Below are positions 1 through 12,763 of a stretch of 36,411 nt of DNA, one piece after another (positions within the stretch are counted from its first letter, which is position 1; each line of letters starts with the position of its first letter). The notes under the pieces are model-generated. The model was not told where the DNA came from, made no database searches, and was given only the letters and a program-made list of their open reading frames with translations. The position numbers and the translations under genes were made by a program. The stretch is from Streptomyces aurantiacus JA 4570 (GTDB taxonomy: Bacteria > Actinomycetota > Actinomycetes > Streptomycetales > Streptomycetaceae): the NCBI RefSeq assembly GCF_000414115.1, contig NZ_AOPZ01000042.1:1-36411 (forward strand), written 5' to 3'.

Positions 1-1227
1 AGCGCGGCCGCCGCGGCCGTCGGGGACACCTCCTGGCAGGAGGTGACGCTCAGCGCGGACGCCGCCACGGAGGTCGTGCCGCGCTCCGTCGACGCCACCG
101 GCGTCCTCGCCACGCTCGCGGCGCCGCCACCCGGCGTCGTCGAGTTCAACAGCGGCTATCTGCACGCCTCACTTCAGCCCGAGCGCGCCATGGCGGCAGC
201 CCTCGCGCGGGCCGGCCGGCGCCCCGGAGCCTGGGACCGGCCCCCGATCGAGGGTCTGCCGGAGCTGCGCGAGTGGTTCGCGCGCGGCATGGGCGGCGCG
301 ATCACGGCCGCGGAGGTCCTGATCACCTCGGGCGGGCAGAGCGCCCTGACGACCACGCTGCGCGCGCTCGCCCCGCCCGGTGCGCCGGTGCTGCTCGAAT
401 CGCCCACGTACCCGGGCCTGTTGGCGATCGCGCGTGCCGCCGGACTGCGGCCGGTGCCCGTTCCCGTGGACACCGACGGCGTGCGGCCTGAGCTGCTGGA
501 GGCCGCGTTCCGGGCGACCGGGGCCCGCGTGTTCGTCTGCCAGCCGCTGTTCCAGAACCCGACCGGCGCCGTGCTGTCCGCCGAGCGCCGCCCCGAGGTG
601 CTGCGGATCGCCCGCGAGGCGGGGGCGTTCGTCGTCGAGGACGACTTCGTACGCCGCCTCGTGCACGAGGACGCCGGACCGCTGCCGACGCCGCTCACGG
701 CCGACGACCGGGACGGCGTCGTCGTGCACGTCTGCTCGCTCACCAAGGCGACCTCGCCGAGCTTCCGCGTGAGCGCGCTCGCCGCGCGGGGTCCCGTCCT
801 GGAGCGGCTGCGCGCGATCCAGGTCGTCGACCACTTCTTCGTGCCGAGGCCGCTCCAGGAGGCCGCGCTCGAACTCGTCGGCTCACCGGCCTGGCCGCGC
901 CATCTGCGTACGGTGGCGGCCGAGTTGCGGGACCGCAGGGACGCCCTCGCGGCGGCGCTGCGGCTGCGCCTGCCCGAGCTCGCGCTGCCGCACGTCCCGG
1001 TCGGCGGCTACCACCTGTGGCTGCGGCTGCCCGACGGCACCGACGAACTCGGCCTCGCGGCGGCCGCGTTGCGCGCCGGGGTCGCGGTGGCGCCGGGGCG
1101 GCCGTACTTCGCGGCGGAGCCGCCGGCGGCGCATCTCCGGCTGAGCTTCGCGGCGCTGGCGGGAGCGGGGGAGATCGCCGAGGGGGTGCGCAGGCTGCGG
1201 GCGGCGTGCGACGAGGTGCTGGGATGA
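1..1227 (+). CDS. MocR/PdxR-family regulator, aminotransferase-like domain (5' partial)
   Basis: The reading frame is open to the first base of the window, so the gene starts upstream. A GTG at 43 is in frame but would begin in mid-domain. What is visible is a fold-type I aminotransferase domain. It has a QNPTG segment, an EDDF segment in place of the usual DxY that contacts the PLP ring, a putative PLP-binding lysine in SLTKATSP (codon 745-747), and a GGYHLWLRLP segment near the C-terminus. Proteins of this kind usually carry an N-terminal GntR-type winged helix, which here would lie outside the window. Members bind PLP and regulate vitamin B6, GABA or other amino-acid genes; the target here is unknown. 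A stand-alone aminotransferase cannot be excluded without the missing N-terminus, but the style of the domain favours MocR. Confidence 0.8.
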   Translation, partial: SAAAAAVGDTSWQEVTLSADAATEVVPRSVDATGVLATLAAPPPGVVEFNSGYLHASLQPERAMAAALARAGRRPGAWDRPPIEGLPELREWFARGMGGAITAAEVLITSGGQSALTTTLRALAPPGAPVLLESPTYPGLLAIARAAGLRPVPVPVDTDGVRPELLEAAFRATGARVFVCQPLFQNPTGAVLSAERRPEVLRIAREAGAFVVEDDFVRRLVHEDAGPLPTPLTADDRDGVVVHVCSLTKATSPSFRVSALAARGPVLERLRAIQVVDHFFVPRPLQEAALELVGSPAWPRHLRTVAAELRDRRDALAAALRLRLPELALPHVPVGGYHLWLRLPDGTDELGLAAAALRAGVAVAPGRPYFAAEPPAAHLRLSFAALAGAGEIAEGVRRLRAACDEVLG

Positions 1228-1340
1228 CGGTCTCGGGCGGCGCCCGGCGGGTGTCGGCGCCCGGGGCGGTTGCCGGGCGGTGTGCGCGGGAGTGGTGAAA
1301 GAGGCTCGACGCCGGGCGCCGCTCCTGCGAGTCTCACGTC

Positions 1341-1802
1341 ATGACCAACGAGTACGTAGCCCCTGACGGAATCGAGTACGCCTTCCCCGACGGGTACGAG
1401 CTGTCCACCGATCCGGCCCGCCTCGACCCCGCCCGCATCCACCGGTGGCTGTCCACGGACGCCTACTGGGCCCTCGGCAGATCCCGCGAGCAGCAGGACG
1501 CGGCCATCGCCGGATCGCTCAACTTCGGCGTGTACGAAGAGGCTTCGCGCGCACAGGTGGCGTACGCCCGCGTGGTGACCGACCACGCGACGTTCGCCTA
1601 CCTCTGCGACGTGTACGTCGACCGCTCGGTGCGCGGCAAGGGGCTCGGCACCGCCCTCGCGGCCGGAGTGCGGGACCACCTCGCCCCCTACGGGATGCGC
1701 AGGATCCTGCTCGCGACCGGGGACGCGCACGAGGTGTACGAGAAGGTGGGGTTCGCCGTGCTGGAGAACCCGGACCGGTGGATGGTGCTCGGCGAGCAGT
1801 GA
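1341..1802 (+). CDS. GNAT-family N-acetyltransferase
   Basis: This 153-residue protein has the size of a single GNAT domain. The acetyl-CoA pyrophosphate-binding loop is visible as RGKGLG at residues 98-103, preceded by the hydrophobic strand CDVYVD. A YEKVGF segment near the C-terminus is the usual last helix and strand of the fold. GNAT enzymes transfer acetyl from acetyl-CoA to an amine; the substrate cannot be read from the sequence. The ATG start has no clear Shine-Dalgarno sequence just upstream. It lies 113 bp after the MocR-like gene on the same strand, so it may have its own promoter or be translated from a short leader. Confidence 0.88.
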   Translation: MTNEYVAPDGIEYAFPDGYELSTDPARLDPARIHRWLSTDAYWALGRSREQQDAAIAGSLNFGVYEEASRAQVAYARVVTDHATFAYLCDVYVDRSVRGKGLGTALAAGVRDHLAPYGMRRILLATGDAHEVYEKVGFAVLENPDRWMVLGEQ

Positions 1803-1851
1803 CCCCTCGGGCCCGGGCGGCGGGGACCTCTTGGGCCAGCGCGCCCCGGGG

Positions 1852-2316
1852 TCAGGGCCGGCGCGTGTAGTCCGTCGTCAGGAGCAGATCCTTGGCGGGC
1901 CCCGCCACCCGCCACCGGGTGCGCCAGCGCGCCTCCTCGTACACCTCGAACTCGCCCCGGTACAGGTCCGCCGAGCACGGGTGGTCGGCGGTGTGGCGGC
2001 CGGAGCGCAGGTCCAGGTCGTGGAAGAAGCGGCCGTCGGCGAAGTGGACGCGCACGGTGCCCGCGTCCCCGCCCGTGCCCTCGCCCGGCAGGAAGCGCAG
2101 CGTGCGCTCGGCGGGCCGGGCCACGCCGTGCCAGGTGAACGTGCCGGACTCGTGGTGCAGCAGCCCCCCGCCGTCGATCGGTGTGAACCGGGTCGTCCCT
2201 GTGAACCGCCCCTCCACCGGTTCATCCGCCGCGCCCGCGAAGTCCCGCACCGTCCGCTCGACGTACCAGTCGCCGGCCAGGTAGGTGAGGGCGTCGGGCA
2301 CCGCGTGCAAGGGCAT
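1852..2316 (-). CDS. DUF6314-family protein
   Basis: The 154-residue protein starts MPLHAVPDALTYLAGDWYVE and resembles the small lipocalin-like family that I recall as DUF6314. It contains a GDWYVER strand, a GTTRFTP segment, a FFHDLDLRSG segment around an HPCSADLY turn, and a final DLLLTTDYTR strand. No signal peptide or catalytic motif is evident, and the biochemical function is unknown. It lies 94 bp downstream of the leftward aldo/keto reductase on the same strand and may be co-transcribed with it. The family name is from memory of the motif pattern. Confidence 0.75.
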   Translation of the reverse strand: MPLHAVPDALTYLAGDWYVERTVRDFAGAADEPVEGRFTGTTRFTPIDGGGLLHHESGTFTWHGVARPAERTLRFLPGEGTGGDAGTVRVHFADGRFFHDLDLRSGRHTADHPCSADLYRGEFEVYEEARWRTRWRVAGPAKDLLLTTDYTRRP

Positions 2317-2410
2317 ACGCGCAGGCTACTCGGCGGGCGACTTGTCGACATGACCGGGTCGGGGCGCCTCGGGTGTCTCGGCCGGCTTGCTTCCGGGTGC
2401 CTCGGGCGGC

Positions 2411-3400
<990 letters not shown>

Positions 3401-3436
3401 GGTCGTACCTCCTGTGGTGCGGTGATCTTCGGCGTG

Positions 3437-3467
3437 ACCCTAGGAGTTGAAGTGCGCTCCATGGCAA
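3437..3467 (-). promoter_or_regulatory. MerR-type promoter of the aldo/keto reductase
   Basis: On the minus strand there is TTGCCA, a 19-bp spacer, then TAGGGT, ending about 36 bp before the aldo/keto reductase start codon. The spacer contains the inverted repeat GGAG-N10-CTCC centred between the two hexamers. A 19- or 20-bp spacer with a central dyad is the hallmark of promoters that MerR-family activators untwist. No merR gene is adjacent; the nearest, at 6319, sits next to a different dyad. The regulator assignment is inference. Confidence 0.6.
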
Positions 3468-3648
3468 GCGTCGGAAACTCCATGACAGCGGGCGCCGGGG
3501 GCTGTCCCCCGCGCCAGGCTCCTGCTGGCCGGATGGCCCCCGCCCCGCCCGCGTTCCTAGCGTGGTGACCGCGCCCGGGCACCGCCCGAGACCGTGATGA
3601 CCGCACCCCGGGCACCGCCAAAGACCCCGCACGACATCGAGGAGCACG

Positions 3649-5235
3649 ATGCGCGCCACCGCCACGACCACCGCCGGGCTCGGCCTCGCCGCCGTCCTCG
3701 CGGGCGGCCTCCCCGCGCACGCCTCGACCGCGCAGGGCTCGTCCGAGCGGCCCGCGGCACCGGCCGGGACGGCCGCCCTCGCCAAGTACGAGCGGCAGCG
3801 CCCGGACTGGGGCCCGTGCCCCGCCGCGCAGAAGGAGCTGAACGCGGCGGGCGCGCGCTGCGCCCGCGTCACGGTTCCGCTCGACTACGCCGACCCGGAC
3901 GGCCGCACCATCGAGATCGCGGTCTCCCGCGTCAAGGCCACCGCTCCGGCGGGCCGGCGCCGCGGCGCCCTGCTGACCAACCCGGGCGGACCCGGCGGCA
4001 CGGGCCTCGCCCACACCCTCGCCCTGCGCCCCGCCCTCAAGGGCGTCGCGGGCCGCTACGACCTGATCGGCTTCGACCCGCGCTTCCTCGGCGACAGCAC
4101 GCCGATCGTCTGCGGCCCGGCGCGCAAGCCTCCGCCGCCCGGGCCGACGACCAGCCCCCGCGAGGACTTCGAGGCGTCGGTGCGCACCGGCCGCGAGGAC
4201 GCCCGCCGCTGCCACGAGCACGGCGACAACCGCGCGCTGCTGCCGCACGCCTCGTCCCGCAACGTCGCCCGCGACATGGACGTGATCCGCGCGGCCCTCG
4301 GGCAGCGGAAGCTCTCGTACTACGGCGTCTCGTACGGCGCCGACCTGGGCGCCACGTACACGCAGATGTTCCCGCGCCGCGTCGACCGGTTCGTCGTCGA
4401 CTCCGTCACCGACCCCGCCGCCACGCAGTACGAGCAGTTCCGGCGCTCGGGCGCGCCCGCCGAGCGCGCCCTGGACGAGTGGGCCGCGTGGACGGCGCGG
4501 CACCACGCGACGTACCGGCTCGGCCGCACCGCCGCCCAAGTCCGCGCCCACGTCGAGAAGTTGCTCACGCACGCGGAGCGGCGGCCGCTGACCGTGGCCG
4601 GGCAGCGCCTGACCGCGCCGCTGCTGCGGATGATCCTCAAGCAGCCCCTCACGCAGGGGGAGAACGACGCCACGACGGCCTCGCTGGTACGCGACCTCGT
4701 CGCCGCCGGCCAGGGGGAGCTGACGGAGCCGGGGCCCGAACTCGCCGCCATGCTCAAGATGCTGAACTCGCCCGAGGCCGCCGACAGCATGCTCGGCGGC
4801 ACGCTCTTCATGTGCGGCGACGGCGGCTGGCCCGCCGGTGGCTGGCCCGACTCCACGGAGACGTACTGGAAGAACAGTGTCCGCAGCCGCGCCACCGAGC
4901 CCGTCTTCGGGCCGTTCGTGAACGGCCTGACCGCGCCCTGCCTGTTCTTCGAGCAGCCGCCGCGCGAGCCCGCCGTGACCGTCGACAACGACGTACCCGT
5001 CCTGATGCTCCAGGCGAAGCGCGACCACACGCGGTTCGCGGACGCGCTCGCCATGCATCGCGCGCTGCGCGGCTCCCGGCTGGTGGCCACCGACATCCGC
5101 GCCCACGGGGTCTACGGCCGTGCGGTCGAGGGCCTGACGCGGGTGCCGTGCGCGGACCGGTCCGTCAACGCCTACCTCGGCGGCGGCGCGCTGCCGGAGC
5201 GGGACGTCGAGTGCCCGGCCCCGGCCACCGACTGA
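3649..5235 (+). CDS. Secreted alpha/beta hydrolase, tripeptidyl-aminopeptidase (S33) type
   Basis: The 528-residue protein begins with a Sec-type signal peptide (Arg near the start, hydrophobic residues about 9-22, probable cleavage after AHA at about 25). The mature part has the NPGGPGGTG oxyanion-hole segment at 111-119 and the nucleophile elbow GVSYGAD with Ser228. The C-terminal TAP-like region carries a probable catalytic Asp in QAKRDHTRF and His in RAHGVYG. Relatives in Streptomyces release N-terminal tripeptides from extracellular peptides or act as esterases. The start is supported by GAGGAG about 6 bp upstream of the ATG. The acid residue sits in RDHTRF rather than the common GxxDPVTP setting, which may signal a divergent specificity. 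Confidence 0.88.
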   Translation: MRATATTTAGLGLAAVLAGGLPAHASTAQGSSERPAAPAGTAALAKYERQRPDWGPCPAAQKELNAAGARCARVTVPLDYADPDGRTIEIAVSRVKATAPAGRRRGALLTNPGGPGGTGLAHTLALRPALKGVAGRYDLIGFDPRFLGDSTPIVCGPARKPPPPGPTTSPREDFEASVRTGREDARRCHEHGDNRALLPHASSRNVARDMDVIRAALGQRKLSYYGVSYGADLGATYTQMFPRRVDRFVVDSVTDPAATQYEQFRRSGAPAERALDEWAAWTARHHATYRLGRTAAQVRAHVEKLLTHAERRPLTVAGQRLTAPLLRMILKQPLTQGENDATTASLVRDLVAAGQGELTEPGPELAAMLKMLNSPEAADSMLGGTLFMCGDGGWPAGGWPDSTETYWKNSVRSRATEPVFGPFVNGLTAPCLFFEQPPREPAVTVDNDVPVLMLQAKRDHTRFADALAMHRALRGSRLVATDIRAHGVYGRAVEGLTRVPCADRSVNAYLGGGALPERDVECPAPATD

Positions 5236-5256
5236 CGGGGTGGGCGGGGGCCCCGG

Positions 5257-6255
5257 CTACGCGAAGGCGTCGAGGCCGGTGAGTTCGGCGGACAGCTGCC
5301 AGAGCCGGGCCGCCGCGGCCGGGTCCACCGCCCACGGCTTGACGCCGCCGATCAGCATGTCGTCCGTGGTCGCGGGCCCGGCGATGTCGCAGTCCTGGCA
5401 GTAGGCGCCGCCGTGCTCCGCCAACAGGGGCGAGGTCGCCGCCCACACGGCCGTCGCCGCGCCCTGGGCCGGGGACTTGAAGCCCTCGGCCGGCCTGCCG
5501 TCGGCGTCCGTCCAGCCCTGCGCGATCTGCTCCTCGCGCGGGATGTGGCGCTGGAGCGGGGTGAGGATGCTGCCGGGGTGCACGGCGAAGGCGCGCGGCC
5601 CGCGGTCGCCCGCGAGGGCGTCGAGGCGCAGGGCGAACAGGGCGTTGGCCGTCTTGGACTGGGCGTACGCGAGCCACCGGTCGTACGGTCCGCGGCGGAA
5701 GTGGAGGTCGTCCCAGCGGATGCCGGAGAGGAAGTGGCCCGACGACGCCACCGACACGACCCGGGCGCGGCCCGGCGTCAGGGCCGGGGCGAGGCGGTTG
5801 ACCAGGGCGTGGTGGCCGAGGTGGTTCACCGCGAACTGGGCCTCCCAGCCGGGCCCCACCCGGGTCTCCGGGCAGGCCATGATGCCCGCGTTGGCGATGA
5901 GCACGTCGACGGCGCGGCCGCCCGCCAGCACCTCGTCGGCGAACGCGCGGACGCTGTCGAGGTCCGCGAGGTCGAGCGCGGCGACCTCCGTGCCCGGGGT
6001 GCCGCGCAGGGCGGCCGCCGCCGTCTCCGGCCTGCGCGCCGGGACGATCACATGGGCCCCGGCGCGGGCGAGGGCGCGGGTCGCCTCCAGGCCGAGCCCG
6101 GAGTAGCCGCCGGTGATCACGGCGGTCCGGCCGGTGAGATCGATGCCCTGCAGTACGTCGTCGGCGGTGCTGCGGGCGTCGTGGCCGGAGCCGAGCGGGC
6201 GCTGAGCGGTGGTCCTGTGCGTCAGGGGCGGGTTCGTCATAGGCAGGTTCGTCAT
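5257..6255 (-). CDS. Short-chain dehydrogenase/reductase
   Basis: The protein is 332 residues from the ATG at 6255; a second in-frame ATG at 6240 would shorten it by five residues. The cofactor motif TGGYSGLG is at about 48-55, the structural ANAG motif at about 121-124, a catalytic Ser in VASSGH, and YAQSK with Tyr197 and Lys201. It resembles retinol-dehydrogenase/WW-domain-oxidoreductase-like SDRs that use NADP(H). The frame stays open far upstream, antisense to icd, but only this part shows SDR similarity. It is divergent from the MerR gene, and its promoter has a 19-bp spacer with a dyad, so MerR activation is likely. The predicted transcription start is almost at the ATG and no ribosome site is visible, so the mRNA may be leaderless. 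Confidence 0.93.
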   Translation of the reverse strand: MTNLPMTNPPLTHRTTAQRPLGSGHDARSTADDVLQGIDLTGRTAVITGGYSGLGLEATRALARAGAHVIVPARRPETAAAALRGTPGTEVAALDLADLDSVRAFADEVLAGGRAVDVLIANAGIMACPETRVGPGWEAQFAVNHLGHHALVNRLAPALTPGRARVVSVASSGHFLSGIRWDDLHFRRGPYDRWLAYAQSKTANALFALRLDALAGDRGPRAFAVHPGSILTPLQRHIPREEQIAQGWTDADGRPAEGFKSPAQGAATAVWAATSPLLAEHGGAYCQDCDIAGPATTDDMLIGGVKPWAVDPAAAARLWQLSAELTGLDAFA

Positions 6256-6262
6256 GGCCAGG

Positions 6263-6293
6263 ACGCTAGAACCTAGACTGCGATCTAGATCAA
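6263..6293 (-). promoter_or_regulatory. MerR-type operator and promoter between SDR and merR
   Basis: On the minus strand there is TTGATC (6293-6288), 19 bp, then TAGCGT (6268-6263), reading into the SDR. The dyad at 6271-6290 on the plus strand is ACCTAGA-CTGCGA-TCTAGAT, with six of seven positions symmetric. A dyad inside an over-long spacer is the classic arrangement for MerR activators, and the neighbouring divergent gene encodes one. The projected transcription start falls at about 6256-6257, next to the ATG at 6255. Confidence 0.7.
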
Positions 6294-6314
6294 GCTCGGC
6301 CCGGAAGGGGAGGT

Positions 6315-6405
6315 GCGCGTGGGGAACGCAGGGGACGCGCGCGTGGGGAACGCAGACGACGACAAGCACGCAGACGACGACAAGCACGCAGACGACGGCG
6401 AGCAC
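6315..6405 (+). repeat. Tandem repeats in the 5' end of the MerR gene
   Basis: Two 16-bp copies of GCGCGTGGGGAACGCA lie 24 bp apart (6315-6330 and 6339-6354). They are followed by three 18-bp units starting GCAGACGACG at 6352, 6370 and 6388. The first two 18-bp units are identical and the third has two substitutions. All offsets are multiples of three, so the frame is kept. They encode the VGNA and ADDDKH repeats before the DNA-binding domain. Confidence 0.9.
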
Positions 6406-6810
6406 GCCGGACTGTCCATCGGAGAGGTCGCCGACGCCACCGGCCTCAGCGTGCACGCGCTCCGGTTCTTCGAGCGCGAAGCGCTGTTCCTGCGGCCGAT
6501 CCCCCGGACCGGCGGCGGGCGGCGCGTGTACGCGCCCGCCGACGTGGAGTGGCTCGCCCTGTGCAACCGGCTGCGGGCGTCCGGCATGCCGATCGCCGAA
6601 CTGAAGCGGTTTGCCGGACTTGTCCGTTCGGGTCCGGGGAACGAGGCCGAACGGCTCGCCCTGCTCCAGGAGCACGAGCGGGCCGTCCGCGCGCGGATCG
6701 CCGATCTCGACGCGAGCCTGGAGATCATCCACGGCAAGGTCGTCGCGTACGAGAAGCATGTGCGCGAGGGCACGGCGGCGGGGGTGTGGGCGCCCGCGCC
6801 GTCCCGGTGA
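6319..6810 (+). CDS. MerR-family transcriptional regulator with repetitive N-terminus
   Basis: The winged-helix core begins at GLSIGEVADATG (about residue 31 from this start), followed by VHALRFFERE and RRVYAPADVEWL, the standard MerR DNA-binding domain. A coiled-coil dimer helix follows (LLQEHERAVRARIADLDASLEIIHGK). The C-terminus is short, with no obvious metal-binding Cys or large ligand domain. GTG at 6319 is preferred over GTG at 6313 because it gives workable spacing from the AAGGGGAGG at about 6305-6313. The first 30 residues are tandem repeats (VGNA units, then ADDDKH, ADDDKH, ADDGEH) not expected in the family. It is divergent from the SDR and probably activates it from the dyad at 6271-6290. 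Confidence 0.9.
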   Translation: MGNAGDARVGNADDDKHADDDKHADDGEHAGLSIGEVADATGLSVHALRFFEREALFLRPIPRTGGGRRVYAPADVEWLALCNRLRASGMPIAELKRFAGLVRSGPGNEAERLALLQEHERAVRARIADLDASLEIIHGKVVAYEKHVREGTAAGVWAPAPSR

Positions 6811-10595
<3,785 letters not shown>

Positions 10596-10599
<4 letters not shown>

Positions 10600-11771
10600 G
10601 CGTGACGGCAGCCAAGGGATTCCGGGCGGCGGGGGTCGCCGCCGGGATCAAGGACAGCGGGAACCCGGACCTGGCCCTCGTGGTCAACGACGGGCCCCGC
10701 CGCGCCGCCGCCGGAGTCTTCACGTCGAACCGCGTGAAGGCGGCGCCGGTCCTGTGGTCCGAGCAGGTCCTCAAGGGCGGGCAGGTCTCCGCGGTCGTCC
10801 TCAACTCGGGCGGCGCCAACGCCTGTACGGGCCCGAAGGGCTTCCAGGACACGCACGCCACCGCCGAGAAGGTGGCCGACGTCCTGGGCCTGGGCGCGGG
10901 CGAGGTCGCCGTCGCGTCGACCGGCCTGATCGGCGTCACGCTCCCCATGGACAAGCTCCTCCCGGGCGTCGAGACGGCCGCCGCGGCCCTGTCCGGGCAC
11001 GGCGGCGAGAAGGCCGCCATAGCGATCAAGACGACGGACAGCGTGCACAAGACGGCGGTCGCCGAGGGCGCCGGCTGGACGGTCGGCGGCATGGCCAAGG
11101 GCGCGGGCATGCTCGCGCCGGGCCTCGCCACCATGCTGGTCGTGCTGACCACCGACGCCGATCTGCCCGCCGCCGACCTGGACAAGGCGCTGCGCGAGGC
11201 GACCCGCCTCACCTTCGACCGGGTCGACTCCGACGGCTGCATGTCCACCAACGACACGGTGCTGCTGCTCGCCTCCGGCGCCGCCGAAGTCACTCCGGAG
11301 TACGCGGAGTTCGCCGACGCCGTCCGGCAGGTGTGCGACGACCTGGCCCGCCAGCTCATCGGCGACGCCGAGGGCGCCAGCAAGGACATCCGCATCGAGG
11401 TCGTCGGCGCCGCCAGCGAGGACGACGCCGTCGAGGTGGGCCGCTCCATCGCCCGCAACAACCTCCTCAAGTGCGCCATCCACGGCGAGGACCCCAACTG
11501 GGGCCGGGTGGAGGACCCCAACTGGGGCCGGGTGCTGTCCGCCATCGGCACCACCTCCGCCGCCTTCGAGCCGGACCGCCTGAACGTCGCCATCAACGAC
11601 GTCTGGGTCTGCAGGAACGGCTCGGTGGGCGAGGACCGCGACCTGGTGGACATGCGCTACCGCGAGGTGCGCATCACCGCAGATCTCGCCGCGGGCTCCG
11701 AGTCCGCCGTCATCTGGGCCAATGACCTCACCGCCGACTACGTCCACGAGAACAGCGCGTACTCCTCATAG
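10596..11771 (+). CDS. argJ: Ornithine acetyltransferase / N-acetylglutamate synthase with 8-residue internal duplication
   Basis: ArgJ transfers acetyl from N-acetylornithine to glutamate and in many species also makes N-acetylglutamate from acetyl-CoA. The precursor cleaves itself before a catalytic threonine, here Thr179 in [10 protein letters not shown]. The start is a GTG with AAGGAG 6 bp upstream. The conserved [25 protein letters not shown] and [11 protein letters not shown] segments are intact. At residues 298-313 the family motif EDPNWGRV is present twice in direct succession because of an exact 24-bp duplication. The protein is 391 residues, eight longer than the same frame without the extra unit. 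The frame is kept to the normal C-terminus. Whether the enzyme tolerates the insertion cannot be told from sequence. Confidence 0.96.
11487..11534 (+). repeat. Exact 24-bp tandem duplication inside argJ
   Basis: Unit 1 is 11487-11510 and unit 2 is 11511-11534. They are identical at all 24 bases and each encodes EDPNWGRV. The duplication is in frame and lies in one of the best conserved motifs of the ArgJ family. Confidence 0.97.
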
Positions 11772-11836
11772 GGCGTATGCCGCCTCACAGGACGTACGCC
11801 ACCGCGCGGCACGCCCGTCCTCACCTGGAAAGCCCC

Positions 11837-12763
11837 ATGAGCACCCGCAAGCACACCGCACTGCCCAAGGCACAGATCCTGATCGAGGCGCTGCCCTGGC
11901 TGACCCGCCACCGCGGCAAGACCGTCGTCATCAAGTTCGGCGGCAACGCCATGGTGGACAAGGAGCTGAAGGCCGCCTTCGCCCAGGACGTCGTGTTCCT
12001 GCACCACGCGGGCCTCAAGCCCGTCGTGGTGCACGGCGGCGGCCCGCAGATCAGCGCCCAGCTCGACAAGCAGGGCCTGGTCAGCGAGTTCAAGGCGGGC
12101 CTGCGCGTGACGACGCCCGAGGCCATGGACGTCGTCCGCATGGTCCTCGCCGGACACGTGCAGCGCGAACTGGTGGGCCTGCTCAACGAGCACGGCCCGC
12201 TCGCCGTCGGCCTCACCGGCGAGGACGCGCACACCATCACCGCGACCCGGCACCGGCCGCTGATCGACGGCGAGCTGGTCGACATCGGCCAGGTCGGCGA
12301 GGTCACCGAGATCGACACGGGCGCCATCGAGGCGCTGCTCGCGGACGGCCGCATCCCGGTCGTCTCCTCGATCGCCCGCTCCCAGGACGAAGGGGACAAG
12401 GGGCATGTCTACAACGTCAATGCTGATACGGCGGCTGCGGCACTCGCTGCGGCGCTTGGTGCCGAGACGCTGATGGTGCTCACCGACGTCGAGGGCCTCT
12501 ACGAGGACTGGCCGAACAGCGACGACGTCATCAGCCGGCTGACGGCCACCGAGCTGGAGAAGCTCATCCCGGAGCTGGCCAGCGGCATGGTGCCCAAGAT
12601 GCGGGGCTGCCTGCACGCCGTGCGCAACGGCGTGCACACCGCGCGCGTCATCGACGGGCGCGTCCAGCACTCGATCCTGCTGGAGATCTTCACCGACGAA
12701 GGAATCGGCACGATGGTCGTGCCGGACGAGCTGACGGAGCCGAACGAGGGGGACCCGGCATGA
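11837..12763 (+). CDS. argB: Acetylglutamate kinase
   Basis: The 308-residue enzyme phosphorylates N-acetylglutamate with ATP, the committed and usually arginine-inhibited step. It belongs to the amino-acid kinase family. Visible motifs are VIKFGGNAM with Lys33 for phosphate binding, [10 protein letters not shown] for substrate, [12 protein letters not shown], and [11 protein letters not shown]. The ATG at 11837, beginning [13 protein letters not shown], is chosen over an upstream in-frame ATG at 11777, because the extra 20 residues are not family-like and a GGAAAG site precedes 11837. argD starts in an ATGA overlap with the stop of argB, so the two are translationally coupled. Confidence 0.98.
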   Translation: MSTRKHTALPKAQILIEALPWLTRHRGKTVVIKFGGNAMVDKELKAAFAQDVVFLHHAGLKPVVVHGGGPQISAQLDKQGLVSEFKAGLRVTTPEAMDVVRMVLAGHVQRELVGLLNEHGPLAVGLTGEDAHTITATRHRPLIDGELVDIGQVGEVTEIDTGAIEALLADGRIPVVSSIARSQDEGDKGHVYNVNADTAAAALAAALGAETLMVLTDVEGLYEDWPNSDDVISRLTATELEKLIPELASGMVPKMRGCLHAVRNGVHTARVIDGRVQHSILLEIFTDEGIGTMVVPDELTEPNEGDPA

